The position numbers were made by a program, and so were the translations under genes. From Suillus spraguei (lineage: Eukaryota; Basidiomycota; Agaricomycetes; Boletales; Suillaceae): 64,000 bases of DNA. The stretch lies in NCBI GenBank assembly GCA_016800925.1, contig JABCPU010000038.1, forward strand, positions 124,001-188,000. Reading direction: 5' to 3'. Under the pieces are notes generated by a model. That model saw only the letters and a program-made list of their open reading frames with translations, had not been told where the DNA came from and did no database searches. This document shows positions 1 to 12,500 of the stretch, piece by piece (positions within the stretch are counted from its first letter, which is position 1; the number at the start of each line of letters is the position of its first letter).

Positions 1-409
1 GCAGCGTGAGCACGTTATTAACACTTCCTACAGACAAAGAATTGTGAAGCTCAGAGCCTGCAGGCCTTGCGATTTGACTGAGAACCTATCAATGTATGAA
101 CCCCTTGAAGCTGCTCAGGAATACACGAAGAAACAACCAACAGAGGCTGAGTTTGAAGTTTGCGAGTCAGTTCATAGATATCCAAGGCAGTGTAACGACA
201 ATGAAGCTTCACCGGCTACGCGATCTACTGCAATCAAGGTAGTGAGGGGACTCAGAGGAGGGGGTTTACACAGAGCACAATATAATTAGTTTCAAACGTG
301 TCCGAAGGCACGACTCGCCATGGAGTAAATATCAATGTTACATCAACATTTTGCACAGGGGTTAAGATGGACCTCTAAGGAAACCATCCATGAGTCAAGG
401 TGTGTTCCG

Positions 410-1095
410 ATAAAAAAAATGCTGTCATCAGCAGGTTTTGAACCTACACTGGAAAGAGAAACAGATTTTGATTCTGTTGTGGTAACCATCAGGCTAAGAC
501 TAGTTACAACGAACTGCCAAAGAAACCATCATGGGTGAATATCAAGGTGTGTTCCGATAGAAAAAACCTTGTCGTCGGCAGGTTTCGAATCTGCACAGTC
601 CAAGAGAAACAGATTTTGATTGTGTCGTGGCAACCACCAGGCTAACACCAGCTACGGTGAACTTTCAAAGAAAACGACCACGAGAGAACATCAAAGTGGG
701 TTCTGATAGAAAAAACCTCGTCATCGGCAGGTTTTGAACCCGCACGGTTCAAGATGAACAGATTTTGATTCTGTTGTGGCAACCGCCTAGCTAAGACCAG
801 TTACGATGAACTTCTGAAGAAGCCATCCATGAGTGAATGTCAAGGTGTGTTTCAATAGAAAAAAACCTTGTCGTCGCCAGGTTTCAAACCTGCACAGTCC
901 AAGAGAAACAGATTTTGATTCTGTTGTGGCAACACCTGACTGAGACCAGTTGAGGTGAACTTCTGAAGAAACCGTCCATGAATGAATGTCAAAGTGCGTT
1001 CTGATAGAAAAAAACTGTAGTTCAGCAGGTTTCGAACCTGCGTAGTCCAAGAGAAACAGATTTCAATTCTGTTGTAGTAACCAGGCTAAAGTCTT
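410..1095 (-). repeat. Tandem array of five tRNA-derived (SINE-like) Pol III units
   Basis: Five units with a period of about 148-151 bp, best read on the minus strand. Each has a B-box-like core GGTTCGAAACC or variant (plus-strand positions near 431-443, 581-591, 730-740, 880-890, 1028-1038). Upstream is an A-box-like CATCGTAACTGG or variant (consensus TRGCNNARYNGG). Between them is a hairpin CAGA-7nt-TCTG that looks like an anticodon arm. The loop reads ATCAAAA in four units (CAA, Leu-like) and ATTGAAA in the unit near 1070 (TGA, Ser-like). A run of 5-7 T follows each unit on the minus strand, as in Pol III terminators. The D-arm region is longer than in a normal tRNA, and I could not fold a clean acceptor stem. 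So these are tRNA-derived repeats, probably from tRNA-Ser, rather than proven working tRNAs. Confidence 0.7.
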
Positions 1096-1099
1096 TAAC

Positions 1100-2760
1100 T
1101 TTCACTTGACGACTCATCCGAAGTTGAAAGCCTATGGGGCCCCTGATTGACACTGCCCGCTAAGATAATTCTAATTCACCATCATTAGCAGCAAGTTCAA
1201 TGTGATTGACATTACCACTAAGTATACACGGAGTTTCTGTAAACCCAGAAAGAAATGAGCAGATACTAGAAAATGGGGACAGTGAAACACTGTCACCACC
1301 TTGAAGGCCAGACATGGAGGATTGGAGACGGGAGTCTCATCTTCCCACAAAACGGTGGTCACGCAGCAATGCAGTTCATCCCTAACATAACATCGAGACC
1401 TCACGCGACCTCGAACTCAACATCGGTAGTGAGAGCACGGCAATAAATCACTGAGGCCATGGGGATTTCAGCGAAACGCGAACTTGGGCCCAAATGGCTG
1501 AGCGAACGAGCAATCGAAGAAGACGAGAGAAGAATACCATTCAAGGACAAGAGCAACAGACGCAGGAAGACAATCGATTTGAATGATGTCCCATAAAACA
1601 CGATATAACCCACTCCCTTATGGTAGCGGGAATAAATCTACATGACACATTAGCACAGGGTGTTCGGAAACCAATGCAAGCACTTACCTTACTAGGAAGG
1701 TTCTGAGAAGTGGAAGCCTTGGAAGTAGAGCACGGTGGTCTGGCTTTCCATAGAGCAACAGTCTTCGTACGAATCTCTGCTCTCTTCTGCACACAACGGG
1801 GGCAACAAGGGTCAGTACAAATACGGACAGAGTTTGCAAGCCGTCGTGATAATATTGATCGTCGTAATGAGACCATACATGATTGTCATGCTGTCTCCAA
1901 GCCATATGGGATGCGGCAGAAGGAGAAAAGACAGTGGGAATATACTTCAGGCTAGACAGACCGGTCGAAATGTCTGTTAAGAATTATACCAACTGTCGAT
2001 AGTAGGAATGCGCGCAGGACCACATGTCAACTCCACGATGACCCCATTATGATCAGAAACAAACCGCAACACAATGCAGTCATGTAGAAAAGACGATAGC
2101 ACGGAGAAATCCCGACTCATCGTTGACATAAATAACAGTAGGAATATCAGTGAAGGGTCCACAACTAAAGACACAGTCGAGGATTAAGATCAACATACGC
2201 AGTGAGAAACACAACACCAACTACTGTCATAGCGGGAATGAAGCACTGCGCAGCCTGAGTGAGTCGCATATCCTGGAGGGTAAGGGTTGCTCAGTGAGCT
2301 CAGGGAAGGAATCCGAAGGATGGATTCATTCGCCGCTAAAGTTGTGATATAAATAGTAATGCTCGCCAGCAGCTGCGGATCTACCTCAGTGAGCACGGCG
2401 CGCAGAGTCGCCGCAGACTGGCGTAGAACTGATTTGTGATTCATGTGACAGGACCATAGCGTGAATAGGTACATACCAATAAAGTTCGGAACACACATTG
2501 GTCGGACTTCAAAATAAGTTGCGGCATATCGGCAAATCGAGCTGTAACCTATCGTCCACCATAGCAACTTCAAGCTGTTGAGATCCGCATTTGGAGTGAC
2601 ACGATCACGTGCATCTGTACTGTTGCAAGCGATTTTGATTCCGACTATCCATCGGCCATAATCACTACAAGCATTTATGGATCAAAACATGGCCGATCAG
2701 ATAACTAGATTGTCGCTGACAGCGCCTTCCAAGCTCTTCAAATTGTTGGCCAGAGTGGCC
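1100..2760. other. Region with no recognisable gene
   Basis: Only short ORFs occur here, on both strands (the longest is about 127 codons on the minus strand at 2190-2573). None shows a domain I recognise, and none connects to another by convincing splice sites. The minus-strand piece is moderately hydrophobic and could be a decayed membrane-protein exon, but I cannot assign it. Bases 1-409 likewise hold no supported gene. Confidence 0.5.
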
Positions 2761-2809
2761 TCTTGAACAAAAACTAGTTTTCTATAGGCCCGAATAAGAT
2801 ACATACTAC

Positions 2810-3620
2810 GGTGTCATCCGAGTCTTTAAGCAGCAGGTGAGCATCCAACAACCTCTGTTTGCGTGTCTATTGATGCAATGTTGCCACGTTGTTCCTTTGG
2901 ATTCTTTACTACCTCCAGAAGCCACTGGTTCCCTTTTATTGGGTCCTTCATCTCTTACAGGAATGCTCCACTCAATTTTTTCATATGGAGGGAAAAAGTA
3001 CGGTTCTGTGGCATACATATCTCATATCATAATTTTATCACATTCTCTTCTCCAGTACAGTGATGTCTTCACATTTACTCCACTCGGACGCGAGGTTACC
3101 GTCGCACTCGGCGCTAAAGGCAACAACTTTGTCTTGGGTGGTAAATCAACTACGTCCTCCGCAGAAGACGTTTACACGTATGTGCAATTGTTTTTCCCTC
3201 GCAAGTATCTTTCTCAACTACAAGTCGCACATTATGACCGCCGTATATGATGTCCCCAACGAAGTGTTCAAGAAGTTTGTCGAAGTAGGCCTTTCAACTG
3301 AGAACTTTCGGGCGTATGCGAGCATGTTCGAACAAGGAGTCCACGATTTCATGCGCAGCGACTAAGCATTCATCATCTGTCAAATAAGCGACGTCAATGA
3401 ATCGGGACGATTTGATGTGACGGATATCATGGGCTAAATCACTATTTCAACTGCCAGCCGGACTCCACAAGGCAAGGACGTCAGGAGTAGTTTAGACAAA
3501 TATTTCTTTGTGCTCTATAACGACCTGGATGGATGTTTCATCTCGTTGGATTTTATATTCCCTACTACCGTCGGGATGAAACGCACAAGAAGATGAGTAA
3601 ACAAGACGCAGAGACCGATT
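2810..3620 (+). pseudogene. Truncated, inverted CYP51 relic (N-terminal half)
   Basis: This plus-strand relic matches exons 1-4 of the CYP51 genes found on the minus strand further right. It keeps the end of exon 1 with its GTGAGC donor (near 2836), a proline-rich exon 2, exon 3 ([18 protein letters not shown], near 3070-3125) and the start of exon 4 ([18 protein letters not shown], near 3246-3300). Exon 4 then carries in-frame stops, the first right after MRSD at 3363. The sequence drifts out of homology near 3620, before the I-helix and the heme-binding region. Without its catalytic half it cannot encode a P450. It faces a DUF6533 relic tail-to-tail, the same arrangement as in the main array but inverted. 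Confidence 0.9.
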
Positions 3621-3939
3621 ATATAAATAAGATCAAGAAACTAATAAATAGGGAGCGTGAGCTGAGCGGTTCATGACACGAACGAGCAACAGATGCGCAC
3701 CACTGGGACATCCAGGTTACTGGGTCAAACATCGTCAGAACGCATAGTAAATTACTCGATTAAATACTACGACCAAAACATTATCCAGGCCTATGTCTCA
3801 ACTCAAATCTACTTCAGAATATCACATAGCTTAAAGTAATACCGATATCAAAGTGGGAATCAATAAAAATGAACTCTCCTGCAGTTCCGCTGCGAAGCAC
3901 TGGATAACCATTAGCTCCATCAAGCATCTACCGTGCTAT

Positions 3940-5570
3940 ATACCACGACCGCTCGATATATACACCTGCTCCTGGAAAGCGATTGAGGTCATGATGGTTG
4001 CTGCGTCGGAATCAGCCATGAGCTTAGCGTGATATTCTCGAATGCCAAGGATTAGACGGGGTCCTAGTACAAACATCTGCACGACCTCCAAAATCTGAAG
4101 CAAACCAGTCAAATATAAAGCATTTTGACTCTATAGATGTGATGAACCGTAGTCACATGGAAATGCAAGTGAACGATCGACATACCGTTAGGAGTGTTGG
4201 GGACAACAAAAGAATCAAAGTGAGGCAAGAAACAGCAAGGAAACTAGCATGTCCGACCCTTCAGCGAAAAAAATGGAACAATGATCACAATATAGACTCA
4301 CCCCATGAAGTAAAGCATGTGAGTTTTCATCAACACTGTGAAACAGTCCCTGATAATCCCTTCTGGGGAATGTCGTCGCAGCTCACGAAAGTGTTTTACC
4401 GCAACCCAGACTGCGAGACACAGTGCGAGGGCCTCCCACACAGTCCCAAGGATCCAGGCAATGGAATCCAGAAGTAAGGCATCTTCCGCATACTCGATCG
4501 AGCACTGATATGTGCCGGAGAGAATGAATTCCTCTGGTATTCGTCAATCAGCCCCATGTACATTCTGTCATCCACAATTAAGTGTACCCTCTGAGTCATA
4601 CAATGTTGCTATCATGGTTGCTACTCCATTAAAAATGTTGATAGCCAGGAAGGGGACGACGAGAAATATCAGGATCTTTCTGGACCGTTGATACATGGCA
4701 TATAACCGAGTAATGATGATGACTTGCAGCATGTTTCAGTCGAGTCAATATCACTGAGTTCTCGCAAGTGCTAAGCTCACCCCATAGCATTGCAAATAGC
4801 ACGACATAGGTCCAAATCCATACGACGAACAGAATTCGGCCTGAGGAATCCAGTCAGTGACCAGCCTCGGGTAGCACACACGCCAAACAGACTCACATCT
4901 GTGGTAGCATAGTGTGGCGGTCGTTACTGAATCAAAATTTCGTAAAGAATCATACTCACTCCTGAGGCACCACTGTTAATTGGAGGGGAATAGCAGGCGT
5001 CCGTGCAGAAGACTCACTGTATCTGTCAGAAAGATGGTCGGAAGACTGCCTGTATACTGTTGGTCCAAAGAAGCAAAGACAGTGAATATACTAAGAAGAC
5101 ATACGCAGTATGTCCACGCTAATTATGAAAGATAGATGATTAGCACAACATCGATTGTTTAGCCTTCCAAACATACGCAGCATATGAGATTCCAAGGTAG
5201 CGCACCTGAGATACTTCAAGTCAGTACAACATGATAATCGTGACAGGCAAACTATGTACATACAACGAGATACAGCACTGTCATCAGTGACCAGTGTTGC
5301 CTCTGGAATGAAGTGTATTTTTGTATGTGTTCCTCCTACATAAAACTCCACTCACCCAAACCAATTCGACCTATGAAACCATTCTTAGCGAGATAGCTGC
5401 TCCAGTCATAGCACCGACATACCTCTTGTCCGAATGTAAGTGCTGGAAATACTTGTAGTCTATCAGCAATTCCTTGATGGTATCATGCTCACCCCAGTCA
5501 TACAGCAGTGCAACAAAGGCGGCAACTGTGAATCGCAAGGTTAGACTTCAACTTCAGCATCCGACTGTTC
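3940..5570 (-). pseudogene. DUF6533-type membrane protein relic (unit 0, nearly full length)
   Basis: On the minus strand the exons run in order. LRFTVAAFVALLYDW lies near 5480-5530, the mini-exon ALTFGQE near 5435, QHWSLMTVLYL near 5280 and VRYLGISYA near 5200. RLYAMYQRSRKILIFLVV lies near 4680, a segment ending ALCLAVWVAVKHFRELRRH near 4380-4440, and the C-terminal VLGPRLILGIREYHAKL near 4040. These are hallmarks of the DUF6533 family of multi-pass membrane proteins of unknown function in Agaricomycetes. The N-terminal part has a stop just before VAAF, and the loop exons are degraded, so I call it a pseudogene. It is the most complete of the eight relics in the window and is tail-to-tail with the CYP51 relic to its left. 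Confidence 0.75.
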
Positions 5571-5799
5571 TCCACGAACCTACAAAATAGCTGGAAATGC
5601 GATATGAACTAATGGCCGGCCACCAAATAGGATCATTTGAGACTACGGTCATATTGGTAGAGAATGGAAATGCGGATAGAGATGAACTTGGTAGACGTGT
5701 AGTAATGGCATATACTTATACCAGCATCTGAGTGTGGCAACGCTCGAAAAGCAGCGTTCGATTTAGTATAGATCAGGTCGTGCTCACGTACAGGAAAAG

Positions 5800-7060
5800 A
5801 CTATACCTAAAATGTACAAAGCCTTATGTTTTTCGTCAACATGATTATTTTCTCAACAACTTTGCCGACAAAGAACTGTACCAAACACTAGCCGTAGCAT
5901 TTGGTGTCTAGCTGTACTAGTAGTAGATTGAAATCCATATATCTCTCAATTTGTTATATCTTAAAGCGATCTTCGGGCATTGCGAACACTTATGTATCCC
6001 AGCATCCAGTGCTTGCAAGTTGCATTATCAAAATGAGATATCCGTCCCTGCCTTGATTGACTAAATCCGCAGCTGGTTGCTTCTTACATAATTAGTACGT
6101 ACTATTAGTTTTCCTCCTGCTCGCGTCGCCTCCACCTTGGTCACACTTTGACTTCCCTCCCATCTCTTCTGCCTACCATCCCTTTACTTCCGACTGATCT
6201 TTTTAGTTCTCCCATCGTCAAAGGGGCATCTCATATATCTTGTATATGCTGACTCAGATGATCCATATTTCATTCTTTATTTCTTAGGATGCCCAGAGTC
6301 ATACGCTCGTTCACCATTGTGTGTAATAATGCACTGACACTGTTGCACACTGCTTTATTCTCCTCTTTAAGCGGCCACTGTCACTCACTCGTGCCATGAA
6401 ACGCGTAGTCAGTTTCTTGAACATCAGTCTCCCTCTCCCAACTGGCTACACATTCGCTCCTCAAGCTCATCGGTGACCTTGATAGAACTATTTACTCTAG
6501 TGCGTCTATCCCATCCCGTCATTACACACTAATGAACCACAAAACCGGAGTTATCACAGATTCGTTAACTTCGCATTTAAAGCGCGTACAACCACTGCCT
6601 ATTCGTCCTTGCGTTTGTTTCTACTGCCACTGCCTTCGTTCCTGTACATATCATTTGATCGTTCCTTTTTGTACAGCAGCCCTCTTCTGTACAAACGCGC
6701 TTTCCCCCTTTGTCCAACTTCCAACTTTCTTCGTGTGACTGTCCTCGTCGCTACACATGTCACTCATGGGATTGGATACGACGCATGTATGTACTTTTGG
6801 TTGCATTTGTACTAATCAGCGTGTACATGAATTAGAAGAAAGGTTGTATATTCTGACTAACAAGGTCTTCCGCGAGGTCGAAGGCGCCATTCTCGTGTAC
6901 ATACATTGGATCAATGGTGGGCCGAGGCCGAACCCCTCACTCGACTGTAGCAACTATTAGAACCGAATATTGAAAGGATACTTCAAAGATTACGCTCGCA
7001 AGTTCCCGACATGACGCACAGTTCTCCGATCTTTTGCAGTGTTCAAAGATTAAGTATGAA
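5800..7060. other. Region with no recognisable gene
   Basis: AT-rich sequence with short ORFs only, the longest 67-68 codons near 6532-6960. No domain or convincing exon chain was found. By analogy with the other units it may hold the badly decayed 5' part of the DUF6533 relic that becomes recognisable at 7070. Confidence 0.4.
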
Positions 7061-7069
7061 AAGATATTA

Positions 7070-7945
7070 TGGTATTTCTAGAATTTACGTTCGGACAAGA
7101 GGTAGGTTAACATCACTATCAGGGCAGCCAACTCGCTTAGAGTTGTGTTATAGGTTGAGGCCTTATCACAAACGACACACTTGATTGGATGGGTGACGTT
7201 GGTGAATGTAATACTGGGCAGTAAGCCATACATCTCCGTGATATTGACTTGACTGAAACGTTATGCGAGTCATCATGATCGCTCGGTTGCATGCCATGTA
7301 TCAGCGATCTAGAAAGGTGCTGATATTTATCGTTATCATCTTTCTGGTCAGAATCGCCAATGTAGTGATCGCCACAATGATGATGCAGATTTCAGGGGGT
7401 AAGCTTTTAATTGAAATGTTCAAGTACATCAGGCTTATTGACAAATACTAGAGTGACTCGTTCTGTCCGGCACTTATCAGTGCATGATTAGCTTCGCGGG
7501 ATATTCCTCATCCCTGGGTTCCTTGACTTGGATACTTGGGACTGTATGGAAGGTCCTTGCATTGCGTCTTGCAGTTTGGATGAGTTACTTTGCAAGGTGA
7601 GATCGTAATGTGAATGTGGTTCTCTTGTTCCACTGAAGTTTTGCACGTGCTAGCTTTTTGGCTTTCTCTTGCTTCCGGATCGGTTTGAGTACTTTCTCCG
7701 ACGCTCTCGGTGGTATGCCGGTCTATCGCTGACTTCTACATACCGCAGATTCCATGGGCACTCAAACTTATCTTGGTCTCTCTGGGATATTTGAAATGGT
7801 GCAAATGTTCGTGCTAGGACCACGCCTAATCCTCGGTATTCGAGAATATCACGCTGAGCTCGTGGCTAACTCTGATACAGCAACCGCTATGACTTCAATT
7901 GCTTTTCAGGAGCGCGTCCATGTGTCAACTAGCAGTAGTGTGTAG
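7070..7945 (+). pseudogene. DUF6533-type membrane protein relic (unit 1)
   Basis: Starts recognisably at the mini-exon EFTFGQE (7080-7101). The RWSLMTVLY-type exon seems deleted. It continues with RLHAMYQRSRKVLIFIVII (near 7280-7350), a TVWKVLALRLAVWM segment (near 7535-7575) and a last exon ending VLGPRLILGIREYHAEL...FQERVHVSTSSSV with a stop at 7943-7945. The internal deletion and missing N-terminal exons make it non-functional. The C-terminal exon is well preserved and gives the clearest view of the family's conserved tail. Confidence 0.75.
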
Positions 7946-8149
7946 CGCAGGAAATGCTGGACATGATTGATGTGCGATGAGTGGATAGCGTACAGAGAGT
8001 GGGTGAATTTGTTCCAGGTTTTGTTGTGGTACTTATTTCGGTTGCGCAGTAAATATAGGTCGTACAAAAGCATTTTGCGGACTGAGTAGAGATCTTTCCC
8101 CGATGCTGATGTTCACGTACTCGATCTCAGTGGGTAACGCTGTCAAGAT

Positions 8150-8620
8150 CTTAGCGACTGGTAGAAGTCTGTTTGTTCCTGATACCACTGCTGAAAGATG
8201 GCTTGTTGCCAGGACCTCAAAAAAGTCCTCGACCACTCCAGTGCCACCCGGCGGTGAATACGATCGTACGACTAAACTATTTCCGAAGATCAGTACGGTG
8301 CCTTACAGAACTTGAACTTCCATATGGGCGACGTACGTCAATTCTATCCTCACCCCTTGTTCACCATTTTGCACAGCAAGCCTACAGTCTCACCCCTGAC
8401 GCCCAAATTTAGCATCGTTATCTCAACATCAACATTGGTGGTCGAGGCGTTCCATATATCTCGTCGTTTGCGACATTGGCACGCGCAGTGGCCAAGGGTA
8501 TGGATCTATGACTTTCATCTTAGCTACGTATTCATGCAGTGCTTTTACACTGCGCTCGATACTACCAACTCCCGCGTCGGTTTTGCCCAATCGCATTCAC
8601 TGATGCCACCACCACTAGTA
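8150..8620 (+). pseudogene. 3' fragment of an A1 aspartic protease gene
   Basis: Plus-strand sequence that matches the last exons of the intact aspartic protease gene at 60531-62013. It contains NLNFHMGD followed by a GT-AG intron-like stretch. Then come SLTPDAQI-like bases (near 8390-8410), a YLNINIGG-type stretch and LDTTNSRVGFAQ (near 8555-8595). Frameshifts in the middle break the frame (for example GGRGVPYIS runs into a different frame). The catalytic Asp-containing exons are absent or unrecognisable. It lies 52 kb from the intact gene and in the opposite orientation, so it arose by a duplication that was not simply tandem. Confidence 0.8.
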
Positions 8621-8877
8621 ATATGGAATCCCCAAAGTAGACGGAGGTCCGTTTTGCAGACGCAAAGCAACATGCGGATTTGACATATGCAATGTACCAC
8701 GGACAGGGCATACGACAACAAGTATACTACATACACAAAAGAAATTCTATACACTGAATACAAACTTGCATATTTCCTCTTCTAACTCAAGCCGCGCAGC
8801 AATAGTCACTTCGCATAAGTAGCAGGACATTGAGCATTAATTTGATCCAGCGTGTCAATAGAGGTGGACCACATCCT

Positions 8878-10908
8878 CTAATCAAATCTCCTGCGTCTGT
8901 AGCAGATAGTCCGGGGTTTCTTTGGCATCGTGATCATAGTCTATGGAACGGCGGTCAGCAATACTCATGGGCGGTGATCAACTAAACAGACAAACATGGT
9001 AGTCGCGTGTTGGGATCTCTGTGATGCCATCATCTAATCGAATCTCGACTTTACGTATGATACTGGAAATCACGACTCCAAGTTGCAAGTATGCGAACTA
9101 TTGAAAAAATCAGCCAAGTTCACCTCAGAAAGTGGATAATCAAGAGCACCTGCTCGCCGATGCATCTATGGCGCCCAGCACCAAACGGTTGGTACGGGCT
9201 ATCAGTTCCCTTGCTCACAGCACCAAAACCATAATCAATCTTCTCGCCGTGCTCATCAGAGTAAGCCTTGAATGCCTGAGCAGCAACACCCTCGGGATCA
9301 CTCCACCGTGTCGGATCCCACGTCATGGGGTTGACCCAAATACGGGGGTCAACCTGGCTGACGGCAGAAGAAGCAAGTACGTAGTGGCCCTTTGGGACGA
9401 CATAAACACCACCTTTGGAGGGGACAGCGAGAGTTGCGGGAATCGGGACATCAGAACAAACGTAGCGTATCATGCTGTGAATAGGCGGGTGTATGCGAAG
9501 CGTCTCACGGATGACGGAATCAAGGACTAGAAGCTTGCGGAAGCCCTCATAGGTCATCGGACGAAAAGAACCATCCGGGTTGCCGAAATGCTCCACTTGC
9601 TCCTGGTAAAGTGCTTCCCTATCATGATGATCAGTATGTGTTAGCTCGCCGATAGCGAACAAGACCCACTGAACTTCGATATTGCAAGCAAGGTGAAGAA
9701 GTGTCCATGAACCTGAGGCGGAGCTAGTGTGCTGTCCTGCCATGAGAAGGCCAATCATGAGGTTCGCGATTTCATGGTCACGGAAGGGTCTGCCATCACG
9801 ATATTCTTGATTCATCAAGGTGGAGATCATATCAGGTTCATCCTATAGGATTCATGGTGAACGTTGGCGGGATCTCATTAATGCAAATGCCTTACAGAGT
9901 GACCAGATTCTCTGCGTTTGCGGATAATGTCGGTATAGTACTGGCTCATGATCTTCTGCGCTTCGTCCCGACGGCGGTAAGATTCCAAAGGCAAGTGAGG
10001 GAACATGAAATGCAGCGGGGTGAAACCTCCACCCAAGTCATTGTAAAGCTCAGAGATTGATTTGTCCAAACCACTCCTGACCTCTTTACCTTGCAGAGTC
10101 CGGCTGGCAGTCAAAATAGTTATCTGGGTCATGACATCTGTCACATCGAATCTTCCCCATTTATTGATATCGTTCATTTGCCAGATGATGAATGCTTTGT
10201 CGCTGCACATAAAGTTGTCGACCTCTTGCTCGAATATGCTCACGTACGGCCGGAAGCTTCTAGTCGAAAGACCGACTTTAATGAACTTCTTTTGCTCCAT
10301 GAAAACTTCATTTGGGACATCATATGTGACGTCTTTACCAAAAGCAGGAGTGGTGATGTGCTATTCATGGTTGAGATAGACATTTGCGATATAAAAACAA
10401 TTGCACGTACCATGTAAGCGTCTCTTGCAGAGAACGCAGTCGATTTACCACCCAAGACAAAGTTGTTGCCTTTAGCCCCGAGTGCGACGGTTACCTTGCG
10501 TCCGAATAGAATGAATGTGAAGACATCACCGTACTGAAGAAGAGGGTCAGATGTGAGATATGTACATTATGTCACACGACCATACCTTTTCCCTGCACTT
10601 AAAGAAAAAATTGAGTGGGTCATTACCGTACGAGATGGAGGACCCGATGAAAGGGATCCAGTGGAACACTTCTGGAGGCAATGAAGGATCTCGAGGAACA
10701 ATCTGACGACATTGCATGAGTAGACACGCAAACAAGATTGTTAGACGCTCACCAGCTGCTTAAGGATGTTCAGTACGACACTGAGAACCGGGACATAGAA
10801 AAGTCCCAACAGAAGTGCTCTGCCGGGGGAGGCGGCGGCATACTGCTGCGCGGTATGAACGATAGCTGCAACATAACCCGTAGCTGGGGCGGTCGAATTA
10901 GACGACAT
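8878..10908 (-). CDS. CYP51: CYP51 copy 1 (sterol 14-alpha-demethylase), intact
   Basis: Predicted ER-anchored P450 that removes the 14-alpha methyl group of lanosterol or eburicol in ergosterol synthesis. Eight exons joined by short GT-AG introns give about 555 residues, starting [12 protein letters not shown] at 10908. In order: an N-terminal membrane helix (LLLGLFYVPVLSVVLN), a proline-rich hinge ([13 protein letters not shown]), the B-C loop with [20 protein letters not shown], the I-helix [10 protein letters not shown], the K-helix ETLR, DPTRW, the heme loop [12 protein letters not shown] and a basic end YRRRRFD. Positions equivalent to Candida Y118, F126, Y132 and K143 are kept. I found no frameshift or stop. 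A small last exon of about 20 codons lies beyond a short intron and is easy to miss. Confidence 0.93.
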
Positions 10909-12500
10909 TATGATCAAAGAATGATGCAGACAAGATGCAAACAGTGCTAGTTATGTAGTCCATCCTAACCGCCGCACAGGATACGATAATTACATGATGA
11001 ACTTGCATCAGATCAGAGTGCACAAGTCACTGTTTCCGAAATAATAGATCGGCTCTGGGTTTAATTACTCAGTCAACCTTATACCCCAGCAACTCCTCGG
11101 CCCTAAGCCGAGTATCCTACATTTTACCCCTGTCATCCTTCCATATACTTGAGGAATTTGGAGGCCGATTTGGACGTGATTACTTGGATGAATTTGGATG
11201 CTCAAAAGCACCGAAATCCGATTTCAACTTTGACATCGACACGACACTGTTTTCATTTTGCCGCGTCGAAGTTTAATTTATCGTTGTATTAACATTTTCG
11301 TAAAAAAAACCATGCCCTTTCAGACTGGCACTGAACGCTGCAAGAGTGCTTCTAGCTCTCTTCGGAAAGATCCGACAGCATGATTAGTCACTACATGCCC
11401 TCCTCCAGACGACTCTTCTCCCTTCTCAAATTCAAACTCGTCAGCATTCTTGTCTCACGTTCTGTGGTGTTCTCGAACTCAAGTTGCCAGCGTTTTCGTC
11501 TCACGCGCTGTTGTGTTCACGAACCCAGAGTTGCTCAGGGTTCTCGTCTTCTTACTGCATGATGTAGATCTTTTTTGCTGAAATCAAATAGATCTTCTTT
11601 GAAGAAAAATTGTGCATTGCAGAGTAGCCTACAAAAAACTAACACAAAAGAGATTGAACTTGGGAGTAAAAGAGACCATTGGTGGAAATGAATCAAGGTA
11701 ATTAGCAGCTACTGCAAGTGCTTTATTGCCACTCCAACCTTACCCCGTGCGGTTAGGGCGAGTCTCGTACTTCTCGTGCAGTGAATAGAGCACGAGTGTT
11801 TCGACTACAGTGTGCTCCAAGTCTAGCCTGAGACAGGAAACATAAATTATAGTAGTACATGTATCGTAAAATTGCGAATTATGGCGTATAGCACTGGTGC
11901 GGCCCTAGTCTAGTCTGTACGGTTTCCCCTAAAAAATACCTTACGTGCCAAATACCAGTGACTGAAGTCCTGGTGTGTGTTGGTGCCTTGCACGTACCTT
12001 GTCTGTGGGAGCCGATCTACTTCGGAACAGCCATCACTCGTCATCGGTTCATCATCGAATCGGGAACTCGATGTCTTTCATGGCACCTCGGAAAAGACAC
12101 CCAGTCAGGCCGCCATCTGCAAAACCACTGAAATGAACGCTGAACTTGCGCGCATTACGGACACTTACGAACGCTTACGACTTCACTGGTAGCGCACTCT
12201 GAAGATAACATAAACTTGATTTGATCTTTAAAATATTATAGACGACATGGTGCAGTTGAGCCGCAACAAAATGAAAAATGCAAGTGTGAGCGCAATGCAT
12301 TGATACACTCGTACTAACATAATAACTAAAAGTGCGTGCTTACGAACGCAAACCTGAGCTATGCTGCTTGCATGTCAGAGCGCACTTCGCCCAATCCGCT
12401 TTTAGCAGGTCACAATCATAGATCATGGATCATTACATAATCAGGCTGTGTACGCTTGACAGGTGCGATGTCTTGCATCAGATCGGATGCACGAGGGCGG
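10909..12500. other. Intergenic region between array units
   Basis: No gene recognised. Near 11040-11110 the sequence resembles the 5' flanks of the other CYP51 copies (compare 34390-34450). Bases 11415-11562 hold an imperfect minisatellite listed separately. Small ORFs such as 11977-12192 show no domain. Confidence 0.5.
11415..11562 (+). repeat. Imperfect minisatellite, about 47-nt unit
   Basis: Three diverged units each carry a version of AACTC..GT(C/T)AG(C)..TTCTCGTCTCACG..CTGTTGTGTTC. They run head to tail from about 11415 to 11562. The short ORF over it (11380-11562) is a by-product of the repeat. Confidence 0.5.

Noticed and set aside
410..1095. Possible CRISPR-like array
   Set aside because: The about 150-bp units are similar over their whole length, with no short repeat and unique spacer pattern. 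The genome is eukaryotic. tRNA-like promoter boxes explain the repeat better.
6532..6960. Small plus-strand ORFs (67-68 codons)
   Set aside because: Overlapping in different frames, with no domain and no consistent splice sites.
7070..7945. DUF6533 relics as working genes
   Set aside because: Every copy lacks one or more conserved exons or has stops. Only the C-terminal exons of units 1 and 2 are cleanly open.
9132..9530. Long plus-strand ORFs opposite CYP51 exons (also 10091-10417, 38680-39069, 47706-48182, 53147-53623)
   Set aside because: They lie exactly antisense to conserved P450 exons and repeat in each copy for that reason. No domain is present.
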